A stretch of DNA of 64,000 bases from Methanobacteriota archaeon (GTDB lineage Archaea > Thermoplasmatota > Poseidoniia > Poseidoniales > Thalassarchaeaceae): positions 9,076 through 73,075 of the forward strand of contig PBGH01000004.1 of the NCBI GenBank assembly GCA_002720055.1. Reading direction: 5' to 3'. Of the stretch, positions 51,339 through 60,439 are shown piece by piece. Under the pieces are notes generated by a model, which worked only from the letters and a program-made list of their open reading frames with translations, ran no database searches and was not told the origin of the DNA. Position numbers and translations under genes: made by a program. Within the stretch, counting starts at the first letter, position 1; every line of letters starts with the position of its first letter.

Positions 51339-52544
51339 TTATCCCCACAAAACTGCCTTAGCAGCTCTTCCGGCAAGTCGTCTAAACTCTGGTACTTCTC
51401 TAAGCATTCTGATTCCCAGAGGTATTGGATTCTCAATATCTCCTATTTCGTTAATCAATTGAGTTACCTCAGGTTTGGCCCAAACAGAAAATATCTCTTC
51501 AAGTTCCGAATCATCGATTTCTGTGAGGAATGCATCTCTTAGTGCCCTCTTTCTTCGCTGATTCTTACGCATCGGTTTTAGTAGATTAGAAATTCTTCTC
51601 ATTACAGATTCGCTAAGATCATTACTATTCAACGATTCACTAAGCAGTGGCATTAGAATTTCTACTTGTTTGAATCCCGGACCTATCCCGCCTCCGGTCG
51701 TAGGCTTACAAATTCCCGCAGCGTCTCCGAATAAAGCCACCCTTTCTTTTAGTGGATTCCTAACTATGCCACTGGGTACAGGCCCGCAAAACCTTCCTAC
51801 TTCTAAGCAATTTTCGAATCGTGAATTTAATTTTGAATTCTTCAATAATCTCTCTAAAAATTGCTCACTAGAGGTACCGTCCATCAAGTTGGCTTTCGAC
51901 CAAGTGCCGATTCTGGTGGTTTGCCCTGAAGGAATTGCCCATGAAAAGAAACCCGGAGCTATATTGCTTCCCGTATACATATCGAGCAACCCATCATCAC
52001 CAGAATAACCTGTAACCTCTATCTGAAAACCGATCATTGTCTCTCTAGGATTCCCCATCCTGAATCTCCTTCTAACCCAAGAGTGAGCCCCATCGGCCCC
52101 GCATAGCAATTTACATTGGAAGACATCCTCTTTGGTTTTATTTTGGATTGTCACTTGTACACAATCTTCCATTAATGTAGCATTAATTGGCCTAGAAGAC
52201 AATAACAAATCAGTACCTGTAGAGATGGCTTGCATTACTACTGCTTCGTCGAATAATTTCCTACATACAGAATATGTCCTATCGATCTCAGGGTTTCCAA
52301 TAGAAACAATATTACCTTCGGGACTATGTATATTTGCTCCCCATATAGTTGTGAGAATAGTATTTTCTAGGCCCACTAATGACATTGCCCCCGGATTGAC
52401 CATTCCAGCACATTGGAACGGCCTACCAATTTGATTGTGCTCCTCAACTAAAAGGACGCTATGGCCGAACTCATTCAGCCTTCTGGAAAGATATCCCCCT
52501 ATGGGGCCTGCACCAATAACAACGACATCATATTCTCTGTTCAA
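51339..52544 (-). CDS. Geranylgeranyl reductase family flavoprotein
   Basis: A 401-aa FAD enzyme. It opens with the dinucleotide motif YDVVVIGAGPIGGYLSRRL, followed by GRPFQCAGMVNPGAM, LLCGADGAHSWVRRRF, and the second FAD motif ERVALFGDAAGICKPTTGGGIGPGF. The last is typical of the geranylgeranyl reductase family, which saturates isoprenoid chains of archaeal lipids and quinones. Here either membrane lipids or menaquinone side chains could be substrates. TTG 52544 is the only start, as a stop lies two codons upstream. It is followed without a gap by the hypothetical membrane protein. Confidence 0.88.
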   Translation of the reverse strand: MNREYDVVVIGAGPIGGYLSRRLNEFGHSVLLVEEHNQIGRPFQCAGMVNPGAMSLVGLENTILTTIWGANIHSPEGNIVSIGNPEIDRTYSVCRKLFDEAVVMQAISTGTDLLLSSRPINATLMEDCVQVTIQNKTKEDVFQCKLLCGADGAHSWVRRRFRMGNPRETMIGFQIEVTGYSGDDGLLDMYTGSNIAPGFFSWAIPSGQTTRIGTWSKANLMDGTSSEQFLERLLKNSKLNSRFENCLEVGRFCGPVPSGIVRNPLKERVALFGDAAGICKPTTGGGIGPGFKQVEILMPLLSESLNSNDLSESVMRRISNLLKPMRKNQRRKRALRDAFLTEIDDSELEEIFSVWAKPEVTQLINEIGDIENPIPLGIRMLREVPEFRRLAGRAAKAVLWG

Positions 52545-52564
52545 ATCTCAACCCCGTAGCATTA

Positions 52565-54841
52565 CTATTTTTTCTTCCGCCTGTTGGTATTTATTGTCTT
52601 TTTTAGATTTGATATTAGCATGGATGCATCTGATTTTGTTATCGTTGATATGGATTCAGTCTGAACAGCTTCCATTGCCTGTTCAATGGGCATCGAAAGG
52701 GAATCAGTCATCGAAATAATAGTGCTTACCTGTTTCTCGGTTGCAGGAGAGTTCTTGTCTAATTCTATGAGTTTTCCAATTGCATCGCTAGCGGATCCAT
52801 TTCTCCCTCCAGTCAAATCGGATATCTCCTTAGCTCCAAATCCATCTAAAAAGTCCTCATAATCTAATTTTAACCTATCTAGTAATCGTATAATTGCAGC
52901 TACTTGCCTCTCACTGGGGGGAAGGTTTGATTGTGCGCTCTCATCTAAATTATCTATAATATTCCTGACTTCTTCTCCAGTGAGTTGCTCCAATGTTTTT
53001 TTGCCTATAAATTGCCTCCTTTGTTTATCATCCATCCTATTCGTGATACCTTCAAGAAATTGGATTTGCCTTAGTGTAGGCTTCTCTCTTCGCTTTTCTA
53101 GAGCATCATTATGGATTTGCCTAAATATTGTTGAGAACTCTTCCCATTTGGTCGCAGCATCAGCCTCGCTACTTTCTATATGGTCCAGATTATTTTCCAT
53201 CCGGGATGTGAACTCATATGAAAACAATCCACCACCATAAACTTCATTCTTGTTGTAGAATGGTGCAACCTTTGTCCAAAGTAAACGTCCATTTTCTGTG
53301 GGAGATAGTGAGCTACCTTCTTTGTTGATATATCCTCTGTCTTGTAATTTTGATACTGTTGAAACGTAGGTAGACGGCCTTCCTATACCATCCTTCTTCA
53401 TCATTTGAATAATTGAGCTTTCTGAATATCTTCTCGGGGGCTTAGTGAAATCCACAGAAAGAATGGAGTCGTCATCAATTGTCCAGATAGATCCTTCATT
53501 AAATCCAATTGCAGGAGCGGTTGTCTGGACGTCTTTCTTGTTCCAACTAAATACTTCCTCCCATCCTGAATGAATTCTCCATGAAGAGGTTCCGTTGATT
53601 TCTTCTTCGATACCAATGCAAGAAAACTTGAGTGCTCTCCTTTCTCTGATGGACATGGACATTTGACTAGCTGCGAATCTTGACCATATTAACTTGTACA
53701 AAATATTTTGATCATGTTCAACATCTAGTGAAGATATTTTTGGATTAGTAGGCCTAATTGCCTCATGGGCATCCTGTACATTCCCTTTTTTCTTTCCAGA
53801 TTCACCTACTCCATCTCCTAGAAATTTTTTGCCGAATTTATTTTCTATATGCTGACGCATATGTTTCCTAGCGTTTTCGTTTGTTCGTGTTGAGTCGGTT
53901 CGAATGTATGTTATGTGTCCTGATTGATACAATGAAGACGCGACACTACTAGTTTTTCCAATGGACCAGCCGAGAATAGAGCTAGAATTCTGAAGCATCG
54001 TATCTGTCGTGAATGGCGGTTGAGGCTTGCGCTTAGCTTGCGACTCCTTAACATATTCAAGTTTGATTTCCCTATGCTTATTCAATAAATTGTTTACCTG
54101 GGAAGCTCTTTCAGTGTTTGATGTTCTATTTGGGAAATGCTTGCCATCGTCATCCTTCCACGCATTAGGATCGTTAGATTCGTGAAACCTAACCCCACAA
54201 TCAATTCCATTTGATAGAACATTTACGGAATTGTACTCTTTTGGTACATGTGCTTCTCTTTCTTGCTCTCTTTCGACTATATATCCTAGAGTGGGCGTCT
54301 GGACCCTGCCCATTGACCTCAATCTCCATGACCTACAAAACTTGGAGCATCTAAAACCTACAAGCCTATCCATTAATCTGCGAACAATTGCTGCATTAAC
54401 TAGTGCCATATCTATTTCTCTCGGCTCTGAGATGGCTGTCAAAACTGCATCTTCAGTAATTTCATTGAATGATACCCTGTGAACGGTACCTAACGGAGAA
54501 AGAATATGACTCAACCTCCAGGCAATGAATTCCCCTTCGCGATCCGGATCAGTAGCAATGAAAACCTCGGTAACACCTTTTTTTTGTGACTTATCCATGA
54601 TCTTACTCATCACACGTTCTGCTCTATCAGTCCAAGACCATGGAGGTTTTGGCAACTCTCCAGATTTTGATGCCCACATTGCCTTTGAAGAGTCCTTTGA
54701 TTTGCCCGAAGGTAAGTCCTGTACATGTCCATTACATGCATCTACTAACCATCCCTTACCGAGATATTTCTTGACAGTCCGAGCCTTTGCACCTGATTCG
54801 AGTATGACTAGTTTCAAAGAATCCCTCGAATTTTCACCCAT
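52565..54841 (-). CDS. topA: DNA topoisomerase I (type IA, TopA)
   Basis: A 758-aa type IA topoisomerase. TOPRIM is LVILESGAKARTVKKYLG and ATDPDREGEFIAW. The active-site Tyr lies in GHITYIRTDSTRTNENA; VGFRCSKFCRSWRLRSMGRVQTPTLGYIVEREQE, QDAHEAIRPTNP and DGIGRPSTYVSTVSKLQDRGYI follow. It resembles bacterial TopA rather than reverse gyrase. The usual C-terminal zinc fingers are absent. In their place the last 190 residues show three copies of a small helical unit (TLRQIQFLEGI, SERQVAAIIRLLDRL and TEKQVSTIISMTDSL), of the kind found in some DNA-binding proteins. ATG 54841 is used. A Z-DNA-type tract lies upstream. Confidence 0.93.
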   Translation of the reverse strand: MGENSRDSLKLVILESGAKARTVKKYLGKGWLVDACNGHVQDLPSGKSKDSSKAMWASKSGELPKPPWSWTDRAERVMSKIMDKSQKKGVTEVFIATDPDREGEFIAWRLSHILSPLGTVHRVSFNEITEDAVLTAISEPREIDMALVNAAIVRRLMDRLVGFRCSKFCRSWRLRSMGRVQTPTLGYIVEREQEREAHVPKEYNSVNVLSNGIDCGVRFHESNDPNAWKDDDGKHFPNRTSNTERASQVNNLLNKHREIKLEYVKESQAKRKPQPPFTTDTMLQNSSSILGWSIGKTSSVASSLYQSGHITYIRTDSTRTNENARKHMRQHIENKFGKKFLGDGVGESGKKKGNVQDAHEAIRPTNPKISSLDVEHDQNILYKLIWSRFAASQMSMSIRERRALKFSCIGIEEEINGTSSWRIHSGWEEVFSWNKKDVQTTAPAIGFNEGSIWTIDDDSILSVDFTKPPRRYSESSIIQMMKKDGIGRPSTYVSTVSKLQDRGYINKEGSSLSPTENGRLLWTKVAPFYNKNEVYGGGLFSYEFTSRMENNLDHIESSEADAATKWEEFSTIFRQIHNDALEKRREKPTLRQIQFLEGITNRMDDKQRRQFIGKKTLEQLTGEEVRNIIDNLDESAQSNLPPSERQVAAIIRLLDRLKLDYEDFLDGFGAKEISDLTGGRNGSASDAIGKLIELDKNSPATEKQVSTIISMTDSLSMPIEQAMEAVQTESISTITKSDASMLISNLKKTINTNRRKKK

Positions 54842-54882
54842 AACGCATACCGTATAAACATAGGTGAGTGAGTATGCACCCA

Positions 54883-54911
54883 ACGCGCGCGTGCGCGTGC
54901 GTGTGCGTGTA
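54883..54911. repeat. 29-bp alternating purine-pyrimidine (Z-DNA-type) tract
   Basis: A perfect, uninterrupted alternation of purine and pyrimidine, mostly CG and CA/TG steps, starting ACGCGCGCGTGCGCG at 54883. It stands out in AT-leaning DNA and lies between the divergent topA and pyrD starts, 42 bp before the topA ATG. Such tracts flip to left-handed DNA under negative supercoiling, so a supercoil-sensing role at topA is conceivable; this is inference. Confidence 0.85.
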
Positions 54912-55003
54912 ACCGGACGAGATATTGTATCATCGTATTGAAATAATTACAAATTGCTCCCCACAGCCATAACGATTGAAGGACTAGTCCGCTTCGATGG
55001 CAT

Positions 55004-56107
55004 ATGAGCATTGCATGGAAGTTGTTAGCAAACCCTTCTTTGCGTCTTATTGATTCGGAGAAAGCCCACTCAATTTCTGTTGGTGCATTATCGAAATTCG
55101 GAGAGAATAGGATCGCTGGCAACATCCTCAATCGCCTATACAAATCTCCTGAATTGCCAATTGAGGTATTTGGCCATTTATTTCAACACCCCCTAGGCCT
55201 TGCCGCAGGTTTCGATAAAGGTGCTGAAGCACTACTTTCATGGCCTGCATTGGGATTTTCATGGAGCGAGTACGGCGGAGTAACACGATACCCCCAGGAG
55301 GGGAATAAAAAACCCAGAATGTTCAGAGCGAATAAAGATAGGGCGCTCGTTAATAGTATGGGCTTCAACAATCCCGGAGCTTCTGAAATTAGGAAGAGGT
55401 TGATTGATAGGAAAGCCTCTGATAAATGGCCAAAATCACCTGTTGCAGCAAATATTGGTAGATCCAAGAAGGTATCTAATGATCAAGCAGCTGATGACTA
55501 TTCAGCAACACTAGATCAACTCTGGGAATATGCCGATCTTTTCGTACTAAATATTTCATCCCCCAATACTCCTGGATTACGGGAACTCCAGGAAAATGAC
55601 TACCTAGAATCTATACTGAGTACCTGTATAGCATTGCAAAGGAGGAAAAATATTGAAAAGCCAATATTATTGAAATTGTCTCCTGACTCATCTGATGAAG
55701 TTCTCAGAGAAACTGTTAATCTCTCTATTAAAAATGGCATAGGGGGAATAGTGGCCTCGAATACCACAGTGAAACGACCGGTCCCATTATCTACACAATC
55801 AAGAAAAGCCTTTGCGAACAACGGAGGCTTATCTGGTCGACCTCTACATTCAAGAGCCCTCGAGGTCATTTCAATGTCGTATGATGAGTCCCGAGGTCGA
55901 GTGCCAATAATTGGAGTTGGAGGGATTGACTCCAAGGAAAGTGCTTGGGAGTCTATAACTTCTGGGAGCTCTTTAATACAGCTTTACTCAGCGTTAGTAT
56001 TCAATGGTCCTTCAGTGACATCATCTATTGTCAAAGGACTCAAAAAAAGGGTTAAGGAATCAGGATTTTCATCGATTTCCGAAGCTGTAGGATACAAACA
56101 CATTTAG
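55004..56107 (+). CDS. pyrD: Dihydroorotate dehydrogenase (quinone), class 2
   Basis: Oxidises dihydroorotate to orotate in pyrimidine synthesis and passes electrons to membrane quinone. The 367-aa length with the extra N-terminal helical region (AWKLLANPSLRLIDSEKAHSISVGAL) marks class 2. Core motifs are PLGLAAGFDKGAEALL, SEYGGVTRYPQEGN, NSMGFNNPG, FVLNISSPNTPGLRELQ (catalytic Ser site), SNTTVKRP, GGLSGRPLHSRAL and IIGVGGIDS. Archaea more often have class 1 enzymes. Quinone dependence fits the menaquinone genes in this window. Starts at ATG 55004, divergent from topA. Confidence 0.93.
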   Translation: MSIAWKLLANPSLRLIDSEKAHSISVGALSKFGENRIAGNILNRLYKSPELPIEVFGHLFQHPLGLAAGFDKGAEALLSWPALGFSWSEYGGVTRYPQEGNKKPRMFRANKDRALVNSMGFNNPGASEIRKRLIDRKASDKWPKSPVAANIGRSKKVSNDQAADDYSATLDQLWEYADLFVLNISSPNTPGLRELQENDYLESILSTCIALQRRKNIEKPILLKLSPDSSDEVLRETVNLSIKNGIGGIVASNTTVKRPVPLSTQSRKAFANNGGLSGRPLHSRALEVISMSYDESRGRVPIIGVGGIDSKESAWESITSGSSLIQLYSALVFNGPSVTSSIVKGLKKRVKESGFSSISEAVGYKHI

Positions 56108-56129
56108 ACGGGTGCCATGAGAAACAGTC

Positions 56130-56510
56130 ATGGGACTATCAAGGACTAGGAGATTATCAATAGTCTTTGGAGCTTCATTCGCAGTGTTTGCATTGATGAT
56201 GATTAGCGTCAATCCCGAAATACAGTATTCGGTAGATGAAATAATGAGTGACCCAAAAGAGTTTGAAAACCAAGACGTTTTTGTCAGGGGCGTAGTTTCT
56301 CCTGGGTCTCTTAATTCAGAAGAAATGATTTTTATTTTGGAAGGCATCGATTTTAATATAATTGTAGATTTTTCTGAAACACCAGTTCCGGATGGATTTG
56401 ATGAAGGCAAGACTATTGCCGTAAGAGGATATTTCCAACTAATTGGAGATATTTGGTCAATCGATTCAAATGAAATACAAACTGGGTGTCCTTCTAAGTA
56501 TGAATCTTGA
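56130..56510 (+). CDS. ccmE: Cytochrome c maturation heme chaperone CcmE (Cys variant)
   Basis: A 126-aa CcmE: an N-terminal membrane helix (SIVFGASFAVFALMMI), then the OB-fold with YSVDEIMSDPKEFENQDVFVRGVVSPGSLN, IIVDFSETPVPDGFDEGKTIAVRGYF and the heme-site end IQTGCPSKYES. The canonical covalent heme ligand is His in HxxxY; here Cys120-xxx-Tyr124 takes its place, the CxxxY type known from archaea and some sulfate reducers. It holds heme on the outer face before transfer to apocytochrome c. Other ccm genes are not adjacent. It starts 22 bp after pyrD and probably shares its transcript. Confidence 0.88.
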   Translation: MGLSRTRRLSIVFGASFAVFALMMISVNPEIQYSVDEIMSDPKEFENQDVFVRGVVSPGSLNSEEMIFILEGIDFNIIVDFSETPVPDGFDEGKTIAVRGYFQLIGDIWSIDSNEIQTGCPSKYES

Positions 56511-56518
56511 TACTGTCA

Positions 56519-56528
56519 GATTGATATC
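56519..56528 (+). promoter_or_regulatory. Candidate promoter of the SRP RNA
   Basis: GATTGATATC, an AT-rich box centred about 26 bp before the inferred RNA start at 56550, the normal TATA-to-start distance in archaea. It is not a perfect TATA consensus. Confidence 0.35.
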
Positions 56529-56549
56529 TGTGTACTCTACCCAGAAGAC

Positions 56550-56820
56550 GGGCTAGGGGGGGAGTTGACGTGCTCTATTTTTCACAAATCGTCGAAAATG
56601 GTGACCCGAAGTCCGAGGGCGGCGCAACCGATTCATTGAGAATTCGTTGGTTGACTAAGATGTCTCGCCCCCAAGAGATCCAGGTTGGCTCTAGCCTATT
56701 CCGGAGGGAATTGGCGACCGTCTTATGCCCGGGAAACAGGTCAGGCGCGGAAGCGAGCAGCCCGACCGGGGATGCTGGATGCCTTGGGATTGCGGGACGG
56801 AGAAAACTAACGGTCTGTTC
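56550..56820 (+). ncRNA. Signal recognition particle RNA (7S RNA)
   Basis: Structural RNA of the signal recognition particle. The helix 8 signature is plain: ACAGGTCAGGCGCGGAAGCG followed by AGCAGCCCGACC, with the GGAA tetraloop at 56749-56752 and the SRP54-binding GTCAGG and AGCAGCC sides. The 5' part starts GGGCTAGG as in haloarchaeal 7S RNA and contains GGTGACCCGAAGTCCGAGGGCGG-like Alu-domain sequence (56621-56643). The ends were set from the 5' GGGCTAG box and a 3' T-run at 56821-56825; they are approximate to about 10 bases. It fills the only long non-protein gap in the window. Reading frames across it are artefacts. Confidence 0.9.
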
Positions 56821-56826
56821 TTTTTG
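56818..56826 (+). terminator. T-rich terminator of the SRP RNA
   Basis: TTCTTTTTG just after the last paired segment, matching the oligo-T termination signal of archaeal RNA polymerase. Confidence 0.45.
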
Positions 56827-56855
56827 ATTACGAGCGTCCACCGAGGACATGCCCA

Positions 56856-57329
56856 TCAATCGGGTAGATGTGATAGTCCCCCCATTTTACAAACTATCTC
56901 AAAATGCTCCAGTGAAACAGGCTGAACGGAAAGTCTCTGGCCCCTTTGAAGTAGTGGCATACCTTCGAGATCACCATTTTCACGTAAGTGTGGTAAACTA
57001 ATTTTTTCTAATTTAGATATTGATTCTATATCTACCATCATCCAACGTGGATTTTCAGGACTAGATTTCGGGTCAAAGTATTTTGATGTTGGATCATGAG
57101 CGGTAAAATCTGGATAAGCTTCCTTACAGACTCTAGCTACTCCTGCCACATGTGGCGGGTTACAATTAGAATGGTAGAATAGAACCAGATCGCCGAGTTG
57201 CATTTTATCCCTCATTATGTTCCTTGCTTGGTAATTTCTAACCCCGTCCCAGTGGGTCGAACCATCTTCAACGAGATTTTCCCAAGAGTATACGTGTGGC
57301 TCGCTCTTCATGAGCCAGTAACCCGTCAT
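56856..57329 (-). CDS. EVE-domain protein
   Basis: A 157-aa protein made of one EVE (PUA-like, formerly DUF55) domain. It starts GYWLMKSEPHVYSWENLV, then THWDGVRNYQARNIMRDKMQLGDLVLFYHSNCNPPHVAGVARV and FDPKSSPENPRWMMVDIES. This is nearly the thymocyte nuclear protein 1 pattern. EVE domains bind modified bases in DNA or RNA, so a role in nucleic-acid modification or its reading is likely. It has no restriction partner beside it. It is convergent with the SRP RNA (about 30 bp apart) and downstream of nothing else on its strand except the RND gene after it. Confidence 0.9.
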   Translation of the reverse strand: MTGYWLMKSEPHVYSWENLVEDGSTHWDGVRNYQARNIMRDKMQLGDLVLFYHSNCNPPHVAGVARVCKEAYPDFTAHDPTSKYFDPKSSPENPRWMMVDIESISKLEKISLPHLRENGDLEGMPLLQRGQRLSVQPVSLEHFEIVCKMGGLSHLPD

Positions 57330-57365
57330 GTGTTACATGCAAACGGTGAGGCAAATCAATATTGC

Positions 57366-60320
57366 TTACCAAGCATCGTTTGAGGGTAGAATATTTGATC
57401 CAGAATCTACTCGCTCAGTTCTGTCATTAATTGGAATTTGATTTAGACCTGCGGACTTAACCATAGCTGACATTCCACCAGTTAGTCCAATTTTCGAAGT
57501 AACCATAAATGAGTAAATGGCTGGAAGAAGTAATAGGGCAGATAGTGCTGCAATTATGAGAAGTATGATGATTACAGTTACGAATGGGGTGATAGCCTCT
57601 ATGGGTATCCCATAGGCACAAGTTAGGCCAGCAGCTGTGACGGTAGTAGCCTCAAATAGACTCATTCCAGTACTAGCACAGGACGTCCTAATGGCATCTA
57701 TTGTACCTCCTAATTCCTTTACACGATTAGCGATATGGATAGAGAAGTCAATACCCACGCCGACAAGTATAGAGCCAATCATTACTGTTACAAGAGAAAG
57801 GGTTACACCGCCAGAATCCATTACCAACCACTGCATTGCAACTGTAAAACCCACTGGGACAGTGGTGAGAAGGGCATACCGAATATCCCTAAAAACCAGA
57901 GCTAATGTAAGGATTGTAAATCCAAGTGCGAATGCTAATGACGTCCACTGTGATCCAACGATTAGATTGTTAACCTCTATAGTCACTGAAGCAACTCCTA
58001 TTAGCTTGTCTCCAAGTACCGAAATTGGATTCTCAGAGTTACCTGCTGCCTTAGCCCAGTTGTTTATCTGGGTAGCGGTCTTCTCAGTACCTTTTACATC
58101 CATAAATGGCATATCTATGTAAATCAAGGTTCGCTGATAATCAGGAGAAATGAATAATTCCCTCATCTCCTCTGTCATACTATTGTAGAATACGTAGAGT
58201 AGGAAATTTTGTATCTGCCTCCCTCCATCGTCTTCTTGAGCGTCTAACGTATCTAAGATTGTCCAGAATGAAACATTACCCGCTTGTTCTCTATCGAAAA
58301 TTAGCTCAGCAATTTCCTTAATTGGATCTGGTAGGGGAGTATCCTCGATTATATCGTTAATTGGAGTGCCAGATACGTTAACTCCTACGGCTATTGCCTT
58401 CATAAGAAAAACAATTGATACTGCTGTGGCATTCTCTACGTCATTACATCTAATTTCAAGATTCTCTATACCTTCTAGATTAGCATACGGGTGTTCAGCA
58501 GTAATAGAGCTAATGCCCAGGTCTGGTTCCGCCCTTATATCCGCCTCAACAAGAAGAAAACCTGGTTGACCAGCCTCAAATTCTTGTGAATAAACATCCA
58601 TTTTCTGGACAGCCTCAACCTCATTTGGAGCCATCTTGAGAAGATCTATGTTCTCTTCCACGTTTTGTCTATTATATCCTGCAGAAATAAGCATCAGTGT
58701 TAGAAATATTGTTAATGTAACTTTAGACCACTTGACTGGCATATTCACAGCTGCCACGAATATCTTAGGAGGTGGATGTGACGGCTTTTTTAGATCTAAT
58801 AGTATAGTTAAATTAGGGACCATAATCATAGTCATAATGTATACCACAACTATGCCTCCGGCTAAGGCCCAACCGACAGTTTGAATGGGTTTCATGGGAG
58901 CAAAAGTCAACGATATGAATCCAATTATCGTAGTCATAGCAGATAAGAATACTGCCCTGCCGGTAGAGTTTAGAGCTGCAGACATTTTCTCATGAGGTGT
59001 GCCCTTCGATTCAGCATATCTATTAGTGATATGTAATCCATAAGAAACTCCTAAAGCCAAGACAATTGGTCCAACCAAGATCACTGTCATTGTCACCTCG
59101 TAATCCAATAGGCCGATCATCCCAAGAGTTACCCAAACAGCACATAGTGTTGGCAGGCCGGAAATAATGACGACTTTTACACCCTGTACGAACCTTATTC
59201 TACCTGTCTGAAGGAGGTCGCAATGGAATAAAAATAGACCTAGTGCGACAGCAATAACCCCGACAGGAAAAACTTGCCAGAATAATTTGAACGACTCCTC
59301 AGTTACTGCATTAGTAAGAGGAGCAGGGCCGGTCAATGTCATCCTTAGGCATAATACATTCTCCTGTTCATCACACTTACCTTGTTGATCTGGGACGCCC
59401 CAATCGTTTTCTAGAGCGATTGAATCTATCTTGGATTGAGTATCTTCAACAATATCCCCTACAGATTTATCGCCTGTATCGTCTGCAATTCCGATTATAA
59501 TTACAGCTCTATTCCAACGAAATGCCTTCTCTTCAGTCTCTGTTCCTACATCTCTAACTAATTTATCGAGAGCGTTCTGTGGCATCTCTTGAAGAATTTG
59601 GTCAACTCTTTGCTGTTCATCGGGTATGGCATAGTTACCTATGAGATCACTCTGCGCATCTATGGTTTCGTTAATCTCATCAGAAAGCTGTTGGTTATTG
59701 GTTGCTTCAGCTAAGCCGGAGAAGAAGGCCTTGACTACTCGGCCTCCACTTGAATTGACTTCTTTAATTACAGTTGAAATTGAAAGAACGTAAATTACAT
59801 TGTCATTCAATCCCCCATCATTTGGAAAGTTGTTAATGCCCCTCTCCACAGAGTCTATCTGATCGAGGATATTAATTTGCGTTACATTATAATTGTATGA
59901 TTCGACATAGATTACCATAACGTTCGTCGTCCAATCTTTCTCAACTTCAGCAATGAGATTCTTAACACTATAGGGGTCATCATCAGTGGGAAGATATACT
60001 TCCAAATCACCATTGACGTTTAGGGCGGACTCTTCGTTACAGTAGTCAGGATTGTCAAAACCATCTCTGCAATCCAGAACGCCCGAATGAGGAAGAATGA
60101 ATAGAGTAAACAAAAGTGTGCTAACAACAGCAAAAACGGGGAACATCGTTAGTAAAGAGGAGCTCTCAGAATCTCTGAGTTTCCTTTTAATTCTATTCGG
60201 AAATCGGGAAACAGAACTGGTTATATTGGCTGTATTGATTGATGACAGTTTGTTCTTGAGAACGTCTATATTGTTAGAAATAGATTCGCGAATCGAGCTT
60301 CGAGAACTAGGCTTCGCCAT
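57366..60320 (-). CDS. RND-superfamily exporter (MMPL/HAE3-like)
   Basis: A 984-aa membrane transporter. It has the RND plan: a helix at about residues 55-75, a large external domain (about 80-340), five to six helices (about 350-510), a second helix (about 530-550), a second external loop (about 550-795), and a final helix bundle (about 800-940). GVIAVALGLFLFH and the sterol-sensing-like block GVSYGLHITNRYAES, with VGVGIDFSIHIANRVKE in the second half, are family signatures (GxDYxxxxxxR-like). External loops carry Cys pairs (LDCRDGFDNPDYC). It probably exports or moves lipids or hydrophobic compounds; the substrate is unknown. It is divergent from valS. Confidence 0.85.
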   Translation of the reverse strand: MAKPSSRSSIRESISNNIDVLKNKLSSINTANITSSVSRFPNRIKRKLRDSESSSLLTMFPVFAVVSTLLFTLFILPHSGVLDCRDGFDNPDYCNEESALNVNGDLEVYLPTDDDPYSVKNLIAEVEKDWTTNVMVIYVESYNYNVTQINILDQIDSVERGINNFPNDGGLNDNVIYVLSISTVIKEVNSSGGRVVKAFFSGLAEATNNQQLSDEINETIDAQSDLIGNYAIPDEQQRVDQILQEMPQNALDKLVRDVGTETEEKAFRWNRAVIIIGIADDTGDKSVGDIVEDTQSKIDSIALENDWGVPDQQGKCDEQENVLCLRMTLTGPAPLTNAVTEESFKLFWQVFPVGVIAVALGLFLFHCDLLQTGRIRFVQGVKVVIISGLPTLCAVWVTLGMIGLLDYEVTMTVILVGPIVLALGVSYGLHITNRYAESKGTPHEKMSAALNSTGRAVFLSAMTTIIGFISLTFAPMKPIQTVGWALAGGIVVVYIMTMIMVPNLTILLDLKKPSHPPPKIFVAAVNMPVKWSKVTLTIFLTLMLISAGYNRQNVEENIDLLKMAPNEVEAVQKMDVYSQEFEAGQPGFLLVEADIRAEPDLGISSITAEHPYANLEGIENLEIRCNDVENATAVSIVFLMKAIAVGVNVSGTPINDIIEDTPLPDPIKEIAELIFDREQAGNVSFWTILDTLDAQEDDGGRQIQNFLLYVFYNSMTEEMRELFISPDYQRTLIYIDMPFMDVKGTEKTATQINNWAKAAGNSENPISVLGDKLIGVASVTIEVNNLIVGSQWTSLAFALGFTILTLALVFRDIRYALLTTVPVGFTVAMQWLVMDSGGVTLSLVTVMIGSILVGVGIDFSIHIANRVKELGGTIDAIRTSCASTGMSLFEATTVTAAGLTCAYGIPIEAITPFVTVIIILLIIAALSALLLLPAIYSFMVTSKIGLTGGMSAMVKSAGLNQIPINDRTERVDSGSNILPSNDAW

Positions 60321-60439
60321 ACGCTTCCATACGTTACGTGAAAAGGCACACCTTCAACCCCTCGGCATAGTTGATTCATTCGGATATGTTTTGGAATCCT
60401 ATGGCAATGGTCAAGAAGATACTTGATCGCCGCATATTT

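Noticed and set aside
54850..54859. TATA-like box (TTTATACGG on the minus strand) for topA
   Set aside because: Only about 14 bp before the ATG, which would put the transcript start inside the gene.
56570..56859. Open reading frames of 85 and 94 aa on opposite strands
   Set aside because: They lie over the SRP RNA; the base pattern is explained by RNA structure and the translations resemble no protein.
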